64,000 bases of DNA from Lysinibacillus contaminans (GTDB taxonomy: Bacteria; Bacillota; Bacilli; Bacillales_A; Planococcaceae). This document shows positions 29,314-38,436 of the stretch, one piece after another. Under the pieces are notes generated by a model, which saw only the letters and a program-made list of their open reading frames with translations, did not search any database and was not told the origin of the DNA. How positions within the stretch are numbered: the first letter of the stretch is position 1; each line of letters opens with the position of its first letter. The stretch is taken from the NCBI RefSeq assembly GCF_001278945.1, contig NZ_LGRV01000001.1:364839-428838 (forward strand). Reading direction: 5' to 3'. Made by a program: the position numbers and the translations under genes.

Positions 29314-29508
29314 GCATAGGGAATTTCCTGAGTTCGGCAAAGTATTTGGCAACAGTATGACTTTCAAAAAATATTTAAGGTGTCATTGCAGCAACGACTG
29401 TTTTTGCCAGCAATAGAGCTACTTCCATGTGTCGAAAATAGTGCTGGGTACTGTATAACTACGCGCTATCTACTTAGAAAAAAGAAATGAATTGATCCAA
29501 AAAGTAGA

Positions 29509-29537
29509 AGCCATGTAGCTGAGGATGCTACATGGCT
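29509..29537 (-). terminator. Terminator of the sulfate ABC transporter operon
   Basis: AGCCATGTAGC/GCTACATGGCT perfect 11-bp stem; on the minus strand it starts just past the cysA stop and is followed by a T-rich tract. Confidence 0.88.
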
Positions 29538-29540
29538 TTC

Positions 29541-30611
29541 TTAAATGGAGAAATCTTCAGGGATAAATACTTTTAATTGCTTTGGTCGCACAAATACGTG
29601 GTCACCAACGTTGAGCTGAAGCACATGGAAATGTTCTTTTGATAGTTCGGCTTCTAAAAATTCATCCATATCTTCACGACGTAACTCAATTTGTACAATA
29701 GGGCCGAGTAAATGAATGTGACTTACTGTTACAGGAACTGTGCCTGTTACAGCTGTTTTTTCAATTTGAGTATCGTGTGGACGGACGTAGCCAACTGCAT
29801 CGTCCTGCGTATGAGCATGTGAGTCAGGCACATCAATGGCAAACTCACCATGTGTCAATTTACCATTATGTAAGCGCCCTTTAAAGAGGTTGACGTTGCC
29901 TAAAAAATCATACACGAATGGACTATTTGGATGTGTATAAACTTCATCTGGACTGCCAATTTGCTCGATTTTTCCGTTATTCATCACGACGATGCGATCT
30001 GCTACATCCAGTGCTTCTTCTTGGTCATGAGTTACAAAAATACTCGTAATGTGAAAGTCATCATGAAGTTTTCGTAGCCAACGTCGTAATTCCTTACGCA
30101 CTTTGGCATCGAGTGCGCCGAATGGTTCGTCTAGCAGTAGCACCTTAGGCTCGACAGCGAGTGCTCTTGCAAGTGCAACACGTTGACGCTGGCCACCTGA
30201 AAGTTGAGTTGGGTAACGGTCTGCAAAGTTTTCTAGTTTGACCAGCCGTAGTAGCTCCATCACTTTTGCTTCGATTTCAGCCTTAGAAGGTCTTGTTTTA
30301 CGTGGCCTCACTCTTAGGCCATATGCAACATTTTCAAATACCGTCATATGTCGAAATAATGCATAGTGCTGGAATACAAACCCGACATTACGCTCCTTTG
30401 GATGATGATTTGTAATCGACTGTCCATCAAAGAAAATTTCTCCGACATCGGATGTTTCGAGCCCTGCAATAACGCGCAGTAATGAGGTTTTTCCAGAACC
30501 GGACGGACCAAGTAGGGCAATGAGTTCTCCGGATTGAATGTCTATAGAAATATCTTGCAAAGCTTGAAATGTACCGAAACGTTTTGAAACGTTTTGAATT
30601 TGAATGCTCAA
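29541..30611 (-). CDS. cysA: Sulfate ABC transporter ATP-binding protein
   Basis: 356-residue ATPase of the sulfate/thiosulfate importer. Walker A is [14 protein letters not shown], the signature is [15 protein letters not shown], Walker B is [12 protein letters not shown], and the switch histidine is in [16 protein letters not shown]-terminal TOBE-like regulatory domain (residues about 240-356) follows, as in CysA. The start is TTG 30611, seven bases after GGAGGT; the longer frame to 30650 overlaps cysW and has no ribosome site. It is the last gene of sbp-cysT-cysW-cysA. Confidence 0.93.
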   Translation of the reverse strand: MSIQIQNVSKRFGTFQALQDISIDIQSGELIALLGPSGSGKTSLLRVIAGLETSDVGEIFFDGQSITNHHPKERNVGFVFQHYALFRHMTVFENVAYGLRVRPRKTRPSKAEIEAKVMELLRLVKLENFADRYPTQLSGGQRQRVALARALAVEPKVLLLDEPFGALDAKVRKELRRWLRKLHDDFHITSIFVTHDQEEALDVADRIVVMNNGKIEQIGSPDEVYTHPNSPFVYDFLGNVNLFKGRLHNGKLTHGEFAIDVPDSHAHTQDDAVGYVRPHDTQIEKTAVTGTVPVTVSHIHLLGPIVQIELRREDMDEFLEAELSKEHFHVLQLNVGDHVFVRPKQLKVFIPEDFSI

Positions 30612-30628
30612 AGGGTAGTACCTCCTAC

Positions 30629-31504
30629 TTAAACTGATTTTGATTTCCAATCTACAATGTCTTTAATAACGAGTGTTATGATAGCCAACACGCTCATAAG
30701 TGAAGCGACGGCAAAAGCAGCTGCAAATTGATATTCATTGTATAAAATTTCGATATGGAGTGGCATTGTATTCGTCATACCGCGAATATGGCCAGAAACA
30801 ACAGACACAGCACCGAATTCACCAATTGCCCGCGCATTACATAAAATCAGACCGTAAAATAGCCCCCATTTAATATTGGGCAAAGTTACATGCCAAAACG
30901 TTTTAAAGCCACTTGCTCCGAGTGAGATAGATGCCTCCTCTTCTGTTGTTCCCTGAGCTTGCATAAGTGGAATGAGTTCGCGAGCAACAAAGGGCAATGT
31001 CACGAAAATCGTAGCTAGCACGATGCCTGGTAGGGCAAAGATAATTTTAATATCATTGGCAAATAGCCATTCCCCGAATAAGCCCTGTGCACCGAATAAT
31101 AGGACAAAGACAAGACCTGCAATGACAGGGGACACAGCAAAGGGCAAATCTACAATTGTTAGTAACAGATTTTTTCCTCTGAAATTGAACTTTGTAAGAA
31201 CCCATGCGGCCATAACACCGAAAATAGCGTTTAATGGCACCGCAATGGCAACAACGGTCAGGGTTAATTTAATGGCAGATAGAGCATCTGGGTGGGTAAT
31301 TGAATCGAAATAGACCTGTGCCCCTTTTTGAAATGCCGTGATAAAAATAGAAACGAGTGGTAGTACGATAAAGAACAATAAAAACGCTAGAGCAATAAAG
31401 GTTAATGTATAACGTACAAATCGCGGTTCTTGCAAAGCAGCGTGCTTATTAGTTGATGCCCCTTTGTTAGGAACCGTTTGCTCGATAGGTGTAGAATGTT
31501 CCAT
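30629..31504 (-). CDS. cysW: Sulfate ABC transporter permease CysW
   Basis: 291-residue inner-membrane permease with six hydrophobic segments after a polar N-terminus of about 25 residues. The EAA loop that contacts CysA reads [22 protein letters not shown]. It forms a heterodimeric channel with CysT. The ATG follows AGGAGGC. The gene lies 9 bases after cysT and 17 before cysA. Confidence 0.93.
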   Translation of the reverse strand: MEHSTPIEQTVPNKGASTNKHAALQEPRFVRYTLTFIALAFLLFFIVLPLVSIFITAFQKGAQVYFDSITHPDALSAIKLTLTVVAIAVPLNAIFGVMAAWVLTKFNFRGKNLLLTIVDLPFAVSPVIAGLVFVLLFGAQGLFGEWLFANDIKIIFALPGIVLATIFVTLPFVARELIPLMQAQGTTEEEASISLGASGFKTFWHVTLPNIKWGLFYGLILCNARAIGEFGAVSVVSGHIRGMTNTMPLHIEILYNEYQFAAAFAVASLMSVLAIITLVIKDIVDWKSKSV

Positions 31505-31513
31505 AAAAGCCTC

Positions 31514-32347
31514 CTAATGCACAAACCGACGATTCGCCAGCCATTGCATAATATTGATGGTAAATAGTAAGACAAAGGAAGTAACGAGCATGACCGTTGC
31601 AATAGCAGTGGCGCCAGCATAATCATACTGTTCAAGCTTTGTCATAATAATCAGTGGTGTAATTTCCGTTTTCATCGGCATATTACCTGCAATAAAAACG
31701 ACCGAGCCATATTCACCGAGTGCTCGTGCAAATGCTAGCGAAAAGCCTGTTAAAATCGCGGGTGCAAGCTCTGGGAATATAACTTTCGTAAAAGTTTGTA
31801 AGCGAGTAGCGCCGAGACTAGCAGAAGCTTCTTCAATCTCAGCGCTAATATTTTGTAAAACAGGTTGAACTGTACGAACAACAAAGGGAAGACCGATAAA
31901 AGTCAGTGCGATAATAATGCCTAGGGGGGTGAAGGCAATTTTAAAATCAAAAAACTGACCAATCCAGCCGTTTGGTGCATACAGGGACGTTAAGGCAATC
32001 CCTGCAACAGCAGTTGGTAAGGCAAATGGTAAATCAACAAGTCCATCTATTATGCGTTTGAATGGAAAGTTATAACGTACAAGTACCCAGGCGATAATGG
32101 TGCCAAAAACAACATTGAGCAAACCTGCTGTAAGTGCTGTGCCAAAGCTTAGCTTATAGGAAGCAACGGCACGAGGATCACTAATAATAGCTATAAATTC
32201 TGCCCAACTTAAAGACATCGTGTTTATAAATATCATTGATAGTGGCAGTAGTACGAGTAAGCTAACATAGAGCATCGTATAGCCAAGGGAAAGATGGAAG
32301 CCAGGAATAATGCGGGCTGGCTTCTTTTTTAGTGTCAAGCTACTCAT
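31514..32347 (-). CDS. cysT: Sulfate ABC transporter permease CysT
   Basis: 277-residue permease with six hydrophobic segments, partner of CysW. The EAA motif is EEASASLGATRLQTFTKVIFP, and the segment LVDLPFALPTAVAGIAL is typical of CysT/CysU. The ATG follows AAGGAGGC. It lies 11 bases after sbp. Often called cysU in enterobacteria. Confidence 0.93.
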   Translation of the reverse strand: MSSLTLKKKPARIIPGFHLSLGYTMLYVSLLVLLPLSMIFINTMSLSWAEFIAIISDPRAVASYKLSFGTALTAGLLNVVFGTIIAWVLVRYNFPFKRIIDGLVDLPFALPTAVAGIALTSLYAPNGWIGQFFDFKIAFTPLGIIIALTFIGLPFVVRTVQPVLQNISAEIEEASASLGATRLQTFTKVIFPELAPAILTGFSLAFARALGEYGSVVFIAGNMPMKTEITPLIIMTKLEQYDYAGATAIATVMLVTSFVLLFTINIMQWLANRRFVH

Positions 32348-32358
32348 GAAAGGCCTCC

Positions 32359-33417
32359 TTATGAATGTGGTACATAAATTTCATCGAATGTGCCGCCATC
32401 ATTAAAGTGCGTTGATTGAGCTTCCGTCCATCCGCCAAAATCTTCAATAGAAATTAACTCAAGCTCAGGGAATTGATCTTTGTATTTGGCCAGTACTTCT
32501 TCATTCCGTGGACGGTAATAATTAGCCGCAGCAATTTCTTGACCTTTGTCGCTATACAAATGCTTTAAGTATGCTTCAGCTACTTCACGTGTTCCCTTTT
32601 TATCGACGATTTTATCGACAATCGCTACTGGTGGTTCCGCTAAAATACTTAAAGAAGGTGTCACGATTTCAAATTCATCTTTCCCTAACTCATTTAGCGA
32701 TAAATACGCCTCGTTCTCCCAAGCAATTAGGACATCACCAATTTCACGTTCAACAAATGTTGTCGTTGAACCACGTGCACCAGAATCTAACACTTCAACA
32801 TTGCTATATAGTGCGGTCATAAATTCTTTCACTTTTGCCTCGTCATTTGAATAGAGTTTTTTTGCATAGGCCCAGGCAGCTAAATAATTCCAACGTGCAC
32901 CACCTGATGTTTTTGGATTTGGTGTTATAACAGATACACTATCTTTTGTTAAATCACTCCAATCCTTTATACCCTTTGGATTCCCTTTACGTACTAAAAA
33001 GACGATTGTAGATGTGTATGGTGTAGAGCTGTTTTCAAATTCTGTTTGCCAGTCTTCGTTTAATAGTTCACGAGTTTGCGAAATTTCATCGATATCATAA
33101 GCAAGTGCTAGTGTCACAACATCCGCCTCCAACCCATCAATTACAGCACGCCCTTGTTTGCCAGAGCCTCCGTGCGACTGGTTGATGGTAACATCTTGAC
33201 CTTGTTCTTCTTTCCATTTAGCAATAAAGTCCTTGTTAAATTCTTCGTATAGTTCACGAGTAGGATCATAAGATACATTTAATAGTTCTACAGCTTCCTT
33301 TTTTCCCGCTGTGCTTTTTTCTTTTTTAGAAGAACTAGTAACCCCGCAACCTGTTAAAGCCAGTGTTAGTGCTGATAATAGAGCTATTGTTTGGAAAATA
33401 GGTTTTCTTTTTGTCAT
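32359..33417 (-). CDS. sbp: Sulfate-binding lipoprotein of the ABC transporter
   Basis: 352-residue periplasmic-binding-protein homologue anchored as a lipoprotein: basic N-terminus, hydrophobic core and lipobox LTGC near residue 23. The family signature [17 protein letters not shown] and the sulfate-site segment [13 protein letters not shown] follow, matching Sbp/CysP proteins. The start is the ATG at 33417 after GGAGAG; upstream in-frame starts to 33459 overlap the leader terminator and have no site. It heads the operon behind an attenuator-type leader. Confidence 0.94.
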   Translation of the reverse strand: MTKRKPIFQTIALLSALTLALTGCGVTSSSKKEKSTAGKKEAVELLNVSYDPTRELYEEFNKDFIAKWKEEQGQDVTINQSHGGSGKQGRAVIDGLEADVVTLALAYDIDEISQTRELLNEDWQTEFENSSTPYTSTIVFLVRKGNPKGIKDWSDLTKDSVSVITPNPKTSGGARWNYLAAWAYAKKLYSNDEAKVKEFMTALYSNVEVLDSGARGSTTTFVEREIGDVLIAWENEAYLSLNELGKDEFEIVTPSLSILAEPPVAIVDKIVDKKGTREVAEAYLKHLYSDKGQEIAAANYYRPRNEEVLAKYKDQFPELELISIEDFGGWTEAQSTHFNDGGTFDEIYVPHS

Positions 33418-33443
33418 CAAAGATCTCTCCTTTTTTGTCATGG

Positions 33444-33515
33444 AAACACAAAAGGCCATCTCTCAATCCACATAGTAGCGGATTAAGTAGATGGCCTTCA
33501 GGTAGCCTGATCAGC
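33444..33515 (-). promoter_or_regulatory. Leader hairpin motif plus attenuator terminator upstream of sbp
   Basis: Copy C of the sulfur leader motif, read on the minus strand: GCT (33515-33513), GA, hairpin TCAGG-CTA-CCTGA (33510-33498), A, GGC (33496-33494). The 3' strand runs into a terminator with arms AAGGCCATCT (33498-33489) and AGATGGCCTT (33461-33452) and a T-rich tail. It lies about 43 bases after the predicted start of transcription. Confidence 0.72.
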
Positions 33516-33559
33516 GTTAGTATTTGAAATCACTTAAGTGCACGTTAAAGCTTATTTCC

Positions 33560-33588
33560 ACATTAAACCTATATATCCGATTAGTCAA
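33560..33588 (-). promoter_or_regulatory. Promoter of the sbp-cysTWA operon
   Basis: On the minus strand TTGACT (33588-33583), 17-base spacer, TAATGT (33565-33560). Confidence 0.75.
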
Positions 33589-33677
33589 CAAGGAATTTGA
33601 AAAATAAATTACAGTGAAAAAAGAAGTAATGAAATAAAGGAATTTAAAATTTTTATTATTTACTTTACAAAACCTAG

Positions 33678-33707
33678 TTGACTACTTGGTGTAATGTAGT
33701 ATATATT
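33678..33707 (+). promoter_or_regulatory. Promoter of the cysH operon
   Basis: TTGACT (33678-33683), 18-base spacer, TATATT (33702-33707). Predicts a 5' leader of roughly 490 bases before cysH. Confidence 0.75.
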
Positions 33708-33801
33708 GGTAATAAGAAAAGTGATTGCTGAATGAGGTAAAACATTACCAGTGCACAATCATTAGTAAAGTAAGTAATTTTAAAATAAATAGCAATAGAA
33801 T

Positions 33802-33880
33802 GCTAGCTAGTCAACTAGAGGCGTTTTAACAAAGGTATGTACTATTACTGCCTTTTGTTAAAACGCCTTTTATCTTTATT
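33802..33880 (+). promoter_or_regulatory. Leader hairpin motif plus attenuator terminator upstream of cysH
   Basis: Copy B of the sulfur leader motif: GCT (33802-33804), AG, hairpin CTAG-TCAA-CTAG (33807-33818), A, GGC (33820-33822). AGGC is also the first part of a strong terminator: 33819-33835 pairs with 33851-33868 with one bulged base, followed by a T-rich tail. Confidence 0.74.
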
Positions 33881-33961
33881 CAGTAAAAAACTCCCACTTC
33901 TATTTGTGGTGAGATAAATGAAGATTCATCCTTTTTTAGTGGGTGTCGAACACCAACTGAA

Positions 33962-34185
33962 TGAAGATAAAGCCTCCGGCGGATGTCACAGATGTTTTTT
34001 GCGCGAAAGCGAAGCGTCAGATTTTGAATGGAGTTAATTTAGGAAGTTTGCCTAAGTACGTCGCATCCGTGCGACAATTTATCTGCCCGAAAGCGGAGCG
34101 GCAGGAGCAACGGCTAACTGACCTGCATCACGCAGGCCTAAGTACAATTCAAAATCTCGACGCAATTACGCCGGGGCGTAATTGA
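33962..34185 (+). repeat. Dispersed repeat, copy R2, in the cysH leader
   Basis: Begins GATAAAGCCTCCGGCGGATG, contains GCGCGAAAGCGAAGCGTCAG (34001-34020) as in the R1 units, a second CGAAAGCGGAGCGGCAGGAGC block near 34089, and ends with a 36-base block (34150-34185) shared with the sirB 3' end. An ORF through it has no ribosome site and is not considered a gene. Confidence 0.78.
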
Positions 34186-34205
34186 TTTTTTACGGGGGGA
34201 ATAAC

Positions 34206-34907
34206 ATGTTAACGTATGCGACTTGGCAAGAGCCAACAATTGATTTTGAACAGGATGAAACCTATAAAGCTGCGCTAGAAGTTTTACGATGGAGCTATGC
34301 TCAGTATGGGGAGGAAATTGTATATGCATGTAGCTTCGGCATTGAGGGTATCGTCTTAATTGATTTGATTTCAAAGGTAAAGCCAGATGCAACCATTGCT
34401 TTTTTAGATACAGATGTCCACTTCAAAGAAACATATGAAACCATTGCTCGAGTAAAGAAAAAATATCCTGAACTTAATATTATTTTAAAGAAGCCTGCAC
34501 TGACACTTGCAGAACAGGCCACGCAGCACGGAGATGAACTTTGGAAATCTAACCCGAATAAATGTTGTGAAATTCGCAAAATGGTGCCACTTTCTGAAAC
34601 ATTAGCAGGGGCAAAAGCTTGGATTTCAGGATTACGCCGTGAGCAATCGCCGACGCGTGCAAATACAAATTTCATCAATCGTGATGATAAATTTAAGTCG
34701 ATAAAAATTTGCCCACTTATTCATTGGACATGGAAGGATGTGTGGCGTTACGTTTCGAAGCATAATTTGCCGTACAATCCACTACATGATAAAGGCTACC
34801 CGAGTATTGGCTGCGAACATTGCACACAACCGGCATTTAATATGGATGATTTGCGTGCAGGTAGATGGCAAGGGTCTGGAAAAACTGAGTGTGGGTTACA
34901 CGGATAA
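34206..34907 (+). CDS. cysH: Phosphoadenylyl/adenylyl-sulfate reductase
   Basis: 233-residue reductase that converts activated sulfate to sulfite with thioredoxin electrons. It keeps the [4Fe-4S] ligands C120-C121 (NKCCEIRK) and C203-x2-C206 (GCEHCTQ), and the catalytic C229 in the C-terminal ECGLHG. Enzymes with these cysteines generally use APS, and the B. subtilis homologue can use both APS and PAPS. The start is the ATG at 34206 after GGGGGGA; 34182 lies in the repeat. It heads cysH-cysP-sat-cysC, the same order as in B. subtilis. Confidence 0.94.
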   Translation: MLTYATWQEPTIDFEQDETYKAALEVLRWSYAQYGEEIVYACSFGIEGIVLIDLISKVKPDATIAFLDTDVHFKETYETIARVKKKYPELNIILKKPALTLAEQATQHGDELWKSNPNKCCEIRKMVPLSETLAGAKAWISGLRREQSPTRANTNFINRDDKFKSIKICPLIHWTWKDVWRYVSKHNLPYNPLHDKGYPSIGCEHCTQPAFNMDDLRAGRWQGSGKTECGLHG

Positions 34908-34919
34908 GGGAGTGTCGCC

Positions 34920-35984
34920 ATGCTTGAATATATTGCCATAGCCATTAGTTTATTTTTTGCTATGAATATTGGTGCCAGTGGTGCAGCCGCTTCGATGGGT
35001 GTTGCATACGGAGCTGGAGCTATAAAAAAGGCTCGGCATGCGTTGGTGATTTGCGCAATAGGTGTTTTTGCTGGAGCTGTACTTGGTGGTGGAGAGGTTG
35101 TAAAGACCATTAGCTCAGGCATTATGCCACAGGGGTATATTACAGTAAATGTCGTGATCATTATATTAATTTCTGCGACCAGCTCGTTATTTCTCGCCAA
35201 TATTTTAGGGATTCCACTATCGACAAGTGAAGTAACAGTTGGAGCTGTTGTCGGTGTAGGTATTGCTTACAAAGTGCTATACGTGAAATCATTACTTGTC
35301 ATTATGTCGTTTTGGGTCATTGTACCAATTATTGCATTTATCAGTGCCTTCGTTTTTGGTAAGTTGTTGTTTAAATTACAAAGTAAAGGCCGTATAAAAG
35401 ATCGTCCGATTTTAACGGTATTGTTAGTACTTGCTGGATTTTTCGAAGCTTTTTCAGCAGGGATGAATAATGTGGCAAACGCAGTTGGCCCACTAGTTGG
35501 TGCTGGTATGATGAACGTTACAAATGGCATTTGGATTGGTGGTATTTTTGTTGCACTCGGTGCAGTGTTACTCGGCAAACGGGTACTTGAAACAAATGGC
35601 AAGAAAATTATACGTTTTGAAAAAACGGAAGGGATACTGATTTCGAGTACAGGAGCTGTGCTTGTCGGCATAAGTTCAGTATTTGGGCTACCAGTGCCTT
35701 TAACACAGGTAACATCCTCAGCCATTATTGGTATGGGTGTGGCGAAAAGTGGAACACAAGTTTTTCATAAGAATATCGTAAAGAAGATTTTTCGTATTTG
35801 GATTGTATCACCAGTTTTTTCATTAGCAATTTCTTATTTTCTTGTACAGCTATTTTTGGAGAAAGATTTATATGCCATCGTGTTAATTGGTAGTGTCATT
35901 GTCGGAACGCTTGGCGCGATTAGTTTAATGCGAATAATGCGTGAAGAAGAACAATCCATATATGACGCAGGGGAAGGCATTTAA
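34920..35984 (+). CDS. cysP: PiT-family sulfate permease CysP
   Basis: 354-residue membrane protein of the inorganic phosphate transporter family with two inverted repeats (FFAMNIGASGAAASMGVAYG at the start, FSAGMNNVANAVGPLVGAG near residue 180) and about ten hydrophobic segments. B. subtilis CysP of this family imports sulfate and is encoded in the same place in the cysH operon, so sulfate is the likely substrate rather than phosphate. AAGGGAGTG precedes the ATG. It provides a second sulfate importer besides sbp-cysTWA. Confidence 0.88.
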   Translation: MLEYIAIAISLFFAMNIGASGAAASMGVAYGAGAIKKARHALVICAIGVFAGAVLGGGEVVKTISSGIMPQGYITVNVVIIILISATSSLFLANILGIPLSTSEVTVGAVVGVGIAYKVLYVKSLLVIMSFWVIVPIIAFISAFVFGKLLFKLQSKGRIKDRPILTVLLVLAGFFEAFSAGMNNVANAVGPLVGAGMMNVTNGIWIGGIFVALGAVLLGKRVLETNGKKIIRFEKTEGILISSTGAVLVGISSVFGLPVPLTQVTSSAIIGMGVAKSGTQVFHKNIVKKIFRIWIVSPVFSLAISYFLVQLFLEKDLYAIVLIGSVIVGTLGAISLMRIMREEEQSIYDAGEGI

Positions 35985-36026
35985 ATATAAAAAGTAGTAT
36001 ATAAATATAATTAGGGGGATATTAAA

Positions 36027-37166
36027 ATGAGTTTACAACCACATGGTGGAGTGTTAGTGCAAGCTTACAATCCAGAAAAAGTGATTACACATATTACGAA
36101 GGGGATTGAAATTGATGCAATGGCACTTAGCGATTTAGAGCTTATTGGCATTGGTGGCTATAGCCCAATTGAAGGATTTTTAACAAAGGAAGATTATGAA
36201 TCAATCGTTGCTCGTACACGTTTAGCATCTGGAGTTGTGTGGAGTATCCCCATTACATTACCTGTGACAAAGGAAGTAGCCGCAACTATACAGACTGGCG
36301 ATGAAGTGAAGCTGTTACATAACGGTGAAGTTTACGGTGTAATCGAGGTAGCAGATATTTATGAACCAGACAAGGATAAAGAAGCGTTGTTAGTTTACGG
36401 TACTCAGGATTTAGAGCATCCGGGCGTTAAAAAACTGCATGATCGACCTAGCGTTTATGTTGGTGGCAAAATTACGCTATTAAAGCGTTTGGAGAAAAAA
36501 TTCCCGACGTATACATTCGATCCTGCGGAAACACGTCAATTATTTTTAGAAAAAGGATGGAAAACAGTTGTAGGTTTCCAAACACGTAATCCAGTCCACC
36601 GTGCACATGAATACATCCAAAAGGCAGCACTTGAAACGATCGATGGCTTATTTTTAAATCCATTAGTTGGAGAAACAAAATCTGATGATGTGTCGGCTGC
36701 GATTCGTATGGAAAGCTATGAGGTACTACTAAAAAATTACTACCCACAACATCGTGTGCAATTAGGGGTATTCCCAGCAGCAATGCGTTATGCAGGACCA
36801 AAAGAAGCAATCTTCCATGCACTAGTGCGTAAAAACTACGGCTGCACGCATTTTATTGTCGGACGTGATCATGCAGGTGTAGGTGATTACTACGGCACAT
36901 ATGATGCACAAAAAATCTTCGAGCAATTTACAGAGGATGAGCTAGGTATTGTGCCACTGAAGTTTGAACATAGCTTCTACTGCAGTAAATGTGAAGGCAT
37001 GGCAACTACGAAAACCTGCCCACATGATAGTGCTTCACATATTATTTTATCGGGTACAAAAGTACGTGAAATGCTACGTAATGGCGAAGTACCACCAAGT
37101 ACATTTAGTCGCACAGAAGTAGTAGAAGTGCTTATTAACGGAATGCGTAAGGAGGTACTAAGTTGA
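36027..37166 (+). CDS. sat: Sulfate adenylyltransferase (ATP sulfurylase)
   Basis: 379-residue homomeric ATP sulfurylase that makes APS from ATP and sulfate. The active-site motifs are [13 protein letters not shown] (HxxH, near residue 190) and [14 protein letters not shown] zinc-ligand pair is visible in [18 protein letters not shown]. The C-terminal kinase-like domain of fungal enzymes is absent, as usual in bacteria. GGGGGAT precedes the ATG. cysC starts four bases before its stop. Confidence 0.95.
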   Translation: MSLQPHGGVLVQAYNPEKVITHITKGIEIDAMALSDLELIGIGGYSPIEGFLTKEDYESIVARTRLASGVVWSIPITLPVTKEVAATIQTGDEVKLLHNGEVYGVIEVADIYEPDKDKEALLVYGTQDLEHPGVKKLHDRPSVYVGGKITLLKRLEKKFPTYTFDPAETRQLFLEKGWKTVVGFQTRNPVHRAHEYIQKAALETIDGLFLNPLVGETKSDDVSAAIRMESYEVLLKNYYPQHRVQLGVFPAAMRYAGPKEAIFHALVRKNYGCTHFIVGRDHAGVGDYYGTYDAQKIFEQFTEDELGIVPLKFEHSFYCSKCEGMATTKTCPHDSASHIILSGTKVREMLRNGEVPPSTFSRTEVVEVLINGMRKEVLS

Positions 37167-37756
37167 GTACAAATATCGTATGGCATGAGGCGTCTATTGC
37201 AAAAGAGGAGCGTCGTGCACAAAACAAACATCAAAGCTTTATATTATGGTTTACAGGTTTATCGGCTTCAGGGAAATCTTCAGTTGCAAATGCCTTTGCC
37301 CGCACATTGTTTGAGCGAGGAAACCAAGCCTTTGTATTAGATGGCGATAATGTCCGTCACGGATTAAACAATGATTTAGGTTTTGGTGAAGATGATCGTA
37401 AAGAGAATATTCGTCGCATTGGAGAAGTGTCTAAGCTTTTTGTGGAGAGCGGTCAAATTGTACTTACAGCTTTTATTTCACCGTACAGAGCAGATCGCCA
37501 AGTTGTGCGTGAGCTAGTGGAAGACGGGGAATTTATTGAAGTGTATGTGAAGTGTTCTGTGGAAGCTTGCGAAAAACGAGATCCAAAAGGGTTGTATAAA
37601 AAAGCACGAAATGCAGAAATTCCAAACTTTACAGGCATTAGCGCACCATATGAAGAGCCAGAAAACCCGGAAATTATTTTAGATACGGAGCATTATTCAA
37701 TTGAAGAATGTGCACAACAGTTAACGGATATTTTAACAGCTAAAGGTCTTATTTAG
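37163..37756 (+). CDS. cysC: Adenylylsulfate kinase
   Basis: 197-residue APS kinase that makes PAPS. The P-loop is [11 protein letters not shown] near residue 30; [15 protein letters not shown] and FISPYRADR are the conserved substrate segments. The start is TTG 37163, overlapping sat by four bases, with GGAGGT upstream. It is the last gene of the operon; the siroheme genes that follow here in B. subtilis are located at 23927 instead. Confidence 0.95.
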   Translation: MSTNIVWHEASIAKEERRAQNKHQSFILWFTGLSASGKSSVANAFARTLFERGNQAFVLDGDNVRHGLNNDLGFGEDDRKENIRRIGEVSKLFVESGQIVLTAFISPYRADRQVVRELVEDGEFIEVYVKCSVEACEKRDPKGLYKKARNAEIPNFTGISAPYEEPENPEIILDTEHYSIEECAQQLTDILTAKGLI

Positions 37757-37766
37757 GGCAAATAGA

Positions 37767-37806
37767 AAACGACAATACACTACAATGGTAGCGTATTGTC
37801 GTTTTT
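37767..37806 (+). terminator. Terminator of the cysH operon
   Basis: AAACGACAATAC pairs perfectly with GTATTGTCGTTT over a 14-base loop, then T residues. Confidence 0.9.
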
Positions 37807-37839
37807 CATTTTTAATGTATTGAAAACGATGCGACTTCG

Positions 37840-38024
37840 TTCGCTCAACCTCGGAGTGAAGTCGCTCAACCTTGGAGTGAAGTCGCTCAACGTCGACCCG
37901 AAGTCGCTCAACCTTGGCCTGAAGTCGCTCAACCTTGGCCCGAAGTCGCTCAACCTCGGAGTGAAGTCGCTCAACCTCGGTCTGAAGTCGCTCAAGCCTC
38001 GGTCTGAAGTCACTCAACCTCAAA
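37840..38024. repeat. Tandem 21-bp minisatellite
   Basis: About eight units of GTCGCTCAACCTYGGNSTGAA plus degenerate ends, between cysC and mrpG. Units start at 37840, 37861, 37882, 37903, 37924, 37945, 37966 and 37987. The last full unit is 22 bp, which breaks every long frame through the array. ORFs on both strands are therefore by-products of a period divisible by three, and no ribosome site was found. No spacers, so not CRISPR. Confidence 0.88.
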
Positions 38025-38067
38025 GTCACTCAGCTCATCTCCACAATGCAAGCCCTTTTTAGCAGGT

Positions 38068-38436
38068 TTATTTAATTCCTTGTTCTTTTTTCATTCGTTC
38101 AATTTCAGGAGCAAGGTCGTCACGAACAGTACCTTTCCATGGCTTAACACCCGCAATATAAGAAGAACGAGTCATGATATGTCCACCGACAGGTCCTGTG
38201 ATGAACAAGAATAAAATCCCCAGTAAAATACGAGGGTTGAAGTGGTCTTCGATAAGCCAGAAGTGGAAGAATACACCGATAAGAACGCACATCACCCCAA
38301 GAGTCGCACTTTTCGAAGCGGCGTGAGCTCGTGTGTATAGGTCTGGTAAACGAATTAAACCAATGGCTGTCACAACAATAAATAACACTCCTATAGAGAT
38401 GAAAAAGATAATTAAACTATTAGCGAGAATTGTCAC
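38068..38436 (-). CDS. mrpG: Na+/H+ antiporter subunit MrpG
   Basis: 122-residue membrane protein with three hydrophobic segments, the smallest class of accessory subunit in the seven-protein Mrp antiporter. Typical segments are AIGLIRLPDLYTRAHAASK and the conserved TGPVGGHIMTRSSY. The start is GTG 38436 with GGAGATAT upstream, inside the end of mrpF (17-base overlap). It closes the operon. No clear terminator on the minus strand before the tandem repeat. Confidence 0.93.
   Translation of the reverse strand: MTILANSLIIFFISIGVLFIVVTAIGLIRLPDLYTRAHAASKSATLGVMCVLIGVFFHFWLIEDHFNPRILLGILFLFITGPVGGHIMTRSSYIAGVKPWKGTVRDDLAPEIERMKKEQGIK

Larger units (their letters stand above)
33418..34205. other. 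788-base divergent regulatory region between sbp and cysH
   Basis: No gene. It holds, from left to right: the sbp leader with terminator and hairpin motif (33444-33515, minus), the sbp promoter (33560-33588, minus), the cysH promoter (33678-33707), the cysH leader motif and terminator (33802-33880), a weak CCCACT/AGTGGG hairpin (about 33891-33942), and a dispersed repeat (33962-34185) ending just before the cysH ribosome site. Confidence 0.85.

Noticed and set aside
30972..31313. 113-residue plus-strand ORF inside cysW
   Set aside because: Antisense to cysW, with low-complexity composition and no ribosome site.
33802..33822. Kink-turn or ANTAR target reading of the leader motif
   Set aside because: The purines flanking the hairpin do not form tandem sheared G-A pairs in copies A and C, and the loops are three or four bases rather than six.
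33961..34185. 74-residue ORF upstream of cysH
   Set aside because: It lies entirely in a dispersed repeat and has no ribosome site.
35267..35725. 152-residue minus-strand ORF inside cysP
   Set aside because: Antisense to membrane-helix codons of cysP, which commonly give long shadow frames.
37840..38024. Possible CRISPR array
   Set aside because: Units are directly abutting with no spacers, and there are no cas genes.
37796..38062. Repetitive ORFs on both strands in the 21-bp array (plus 88 residues; minus 77 and 98 residues)
   Set aside because: The period is a multiple of three, so several frames stay open at once. A 22-bp unit breaks continuity and no ribosome site precedes any of them.
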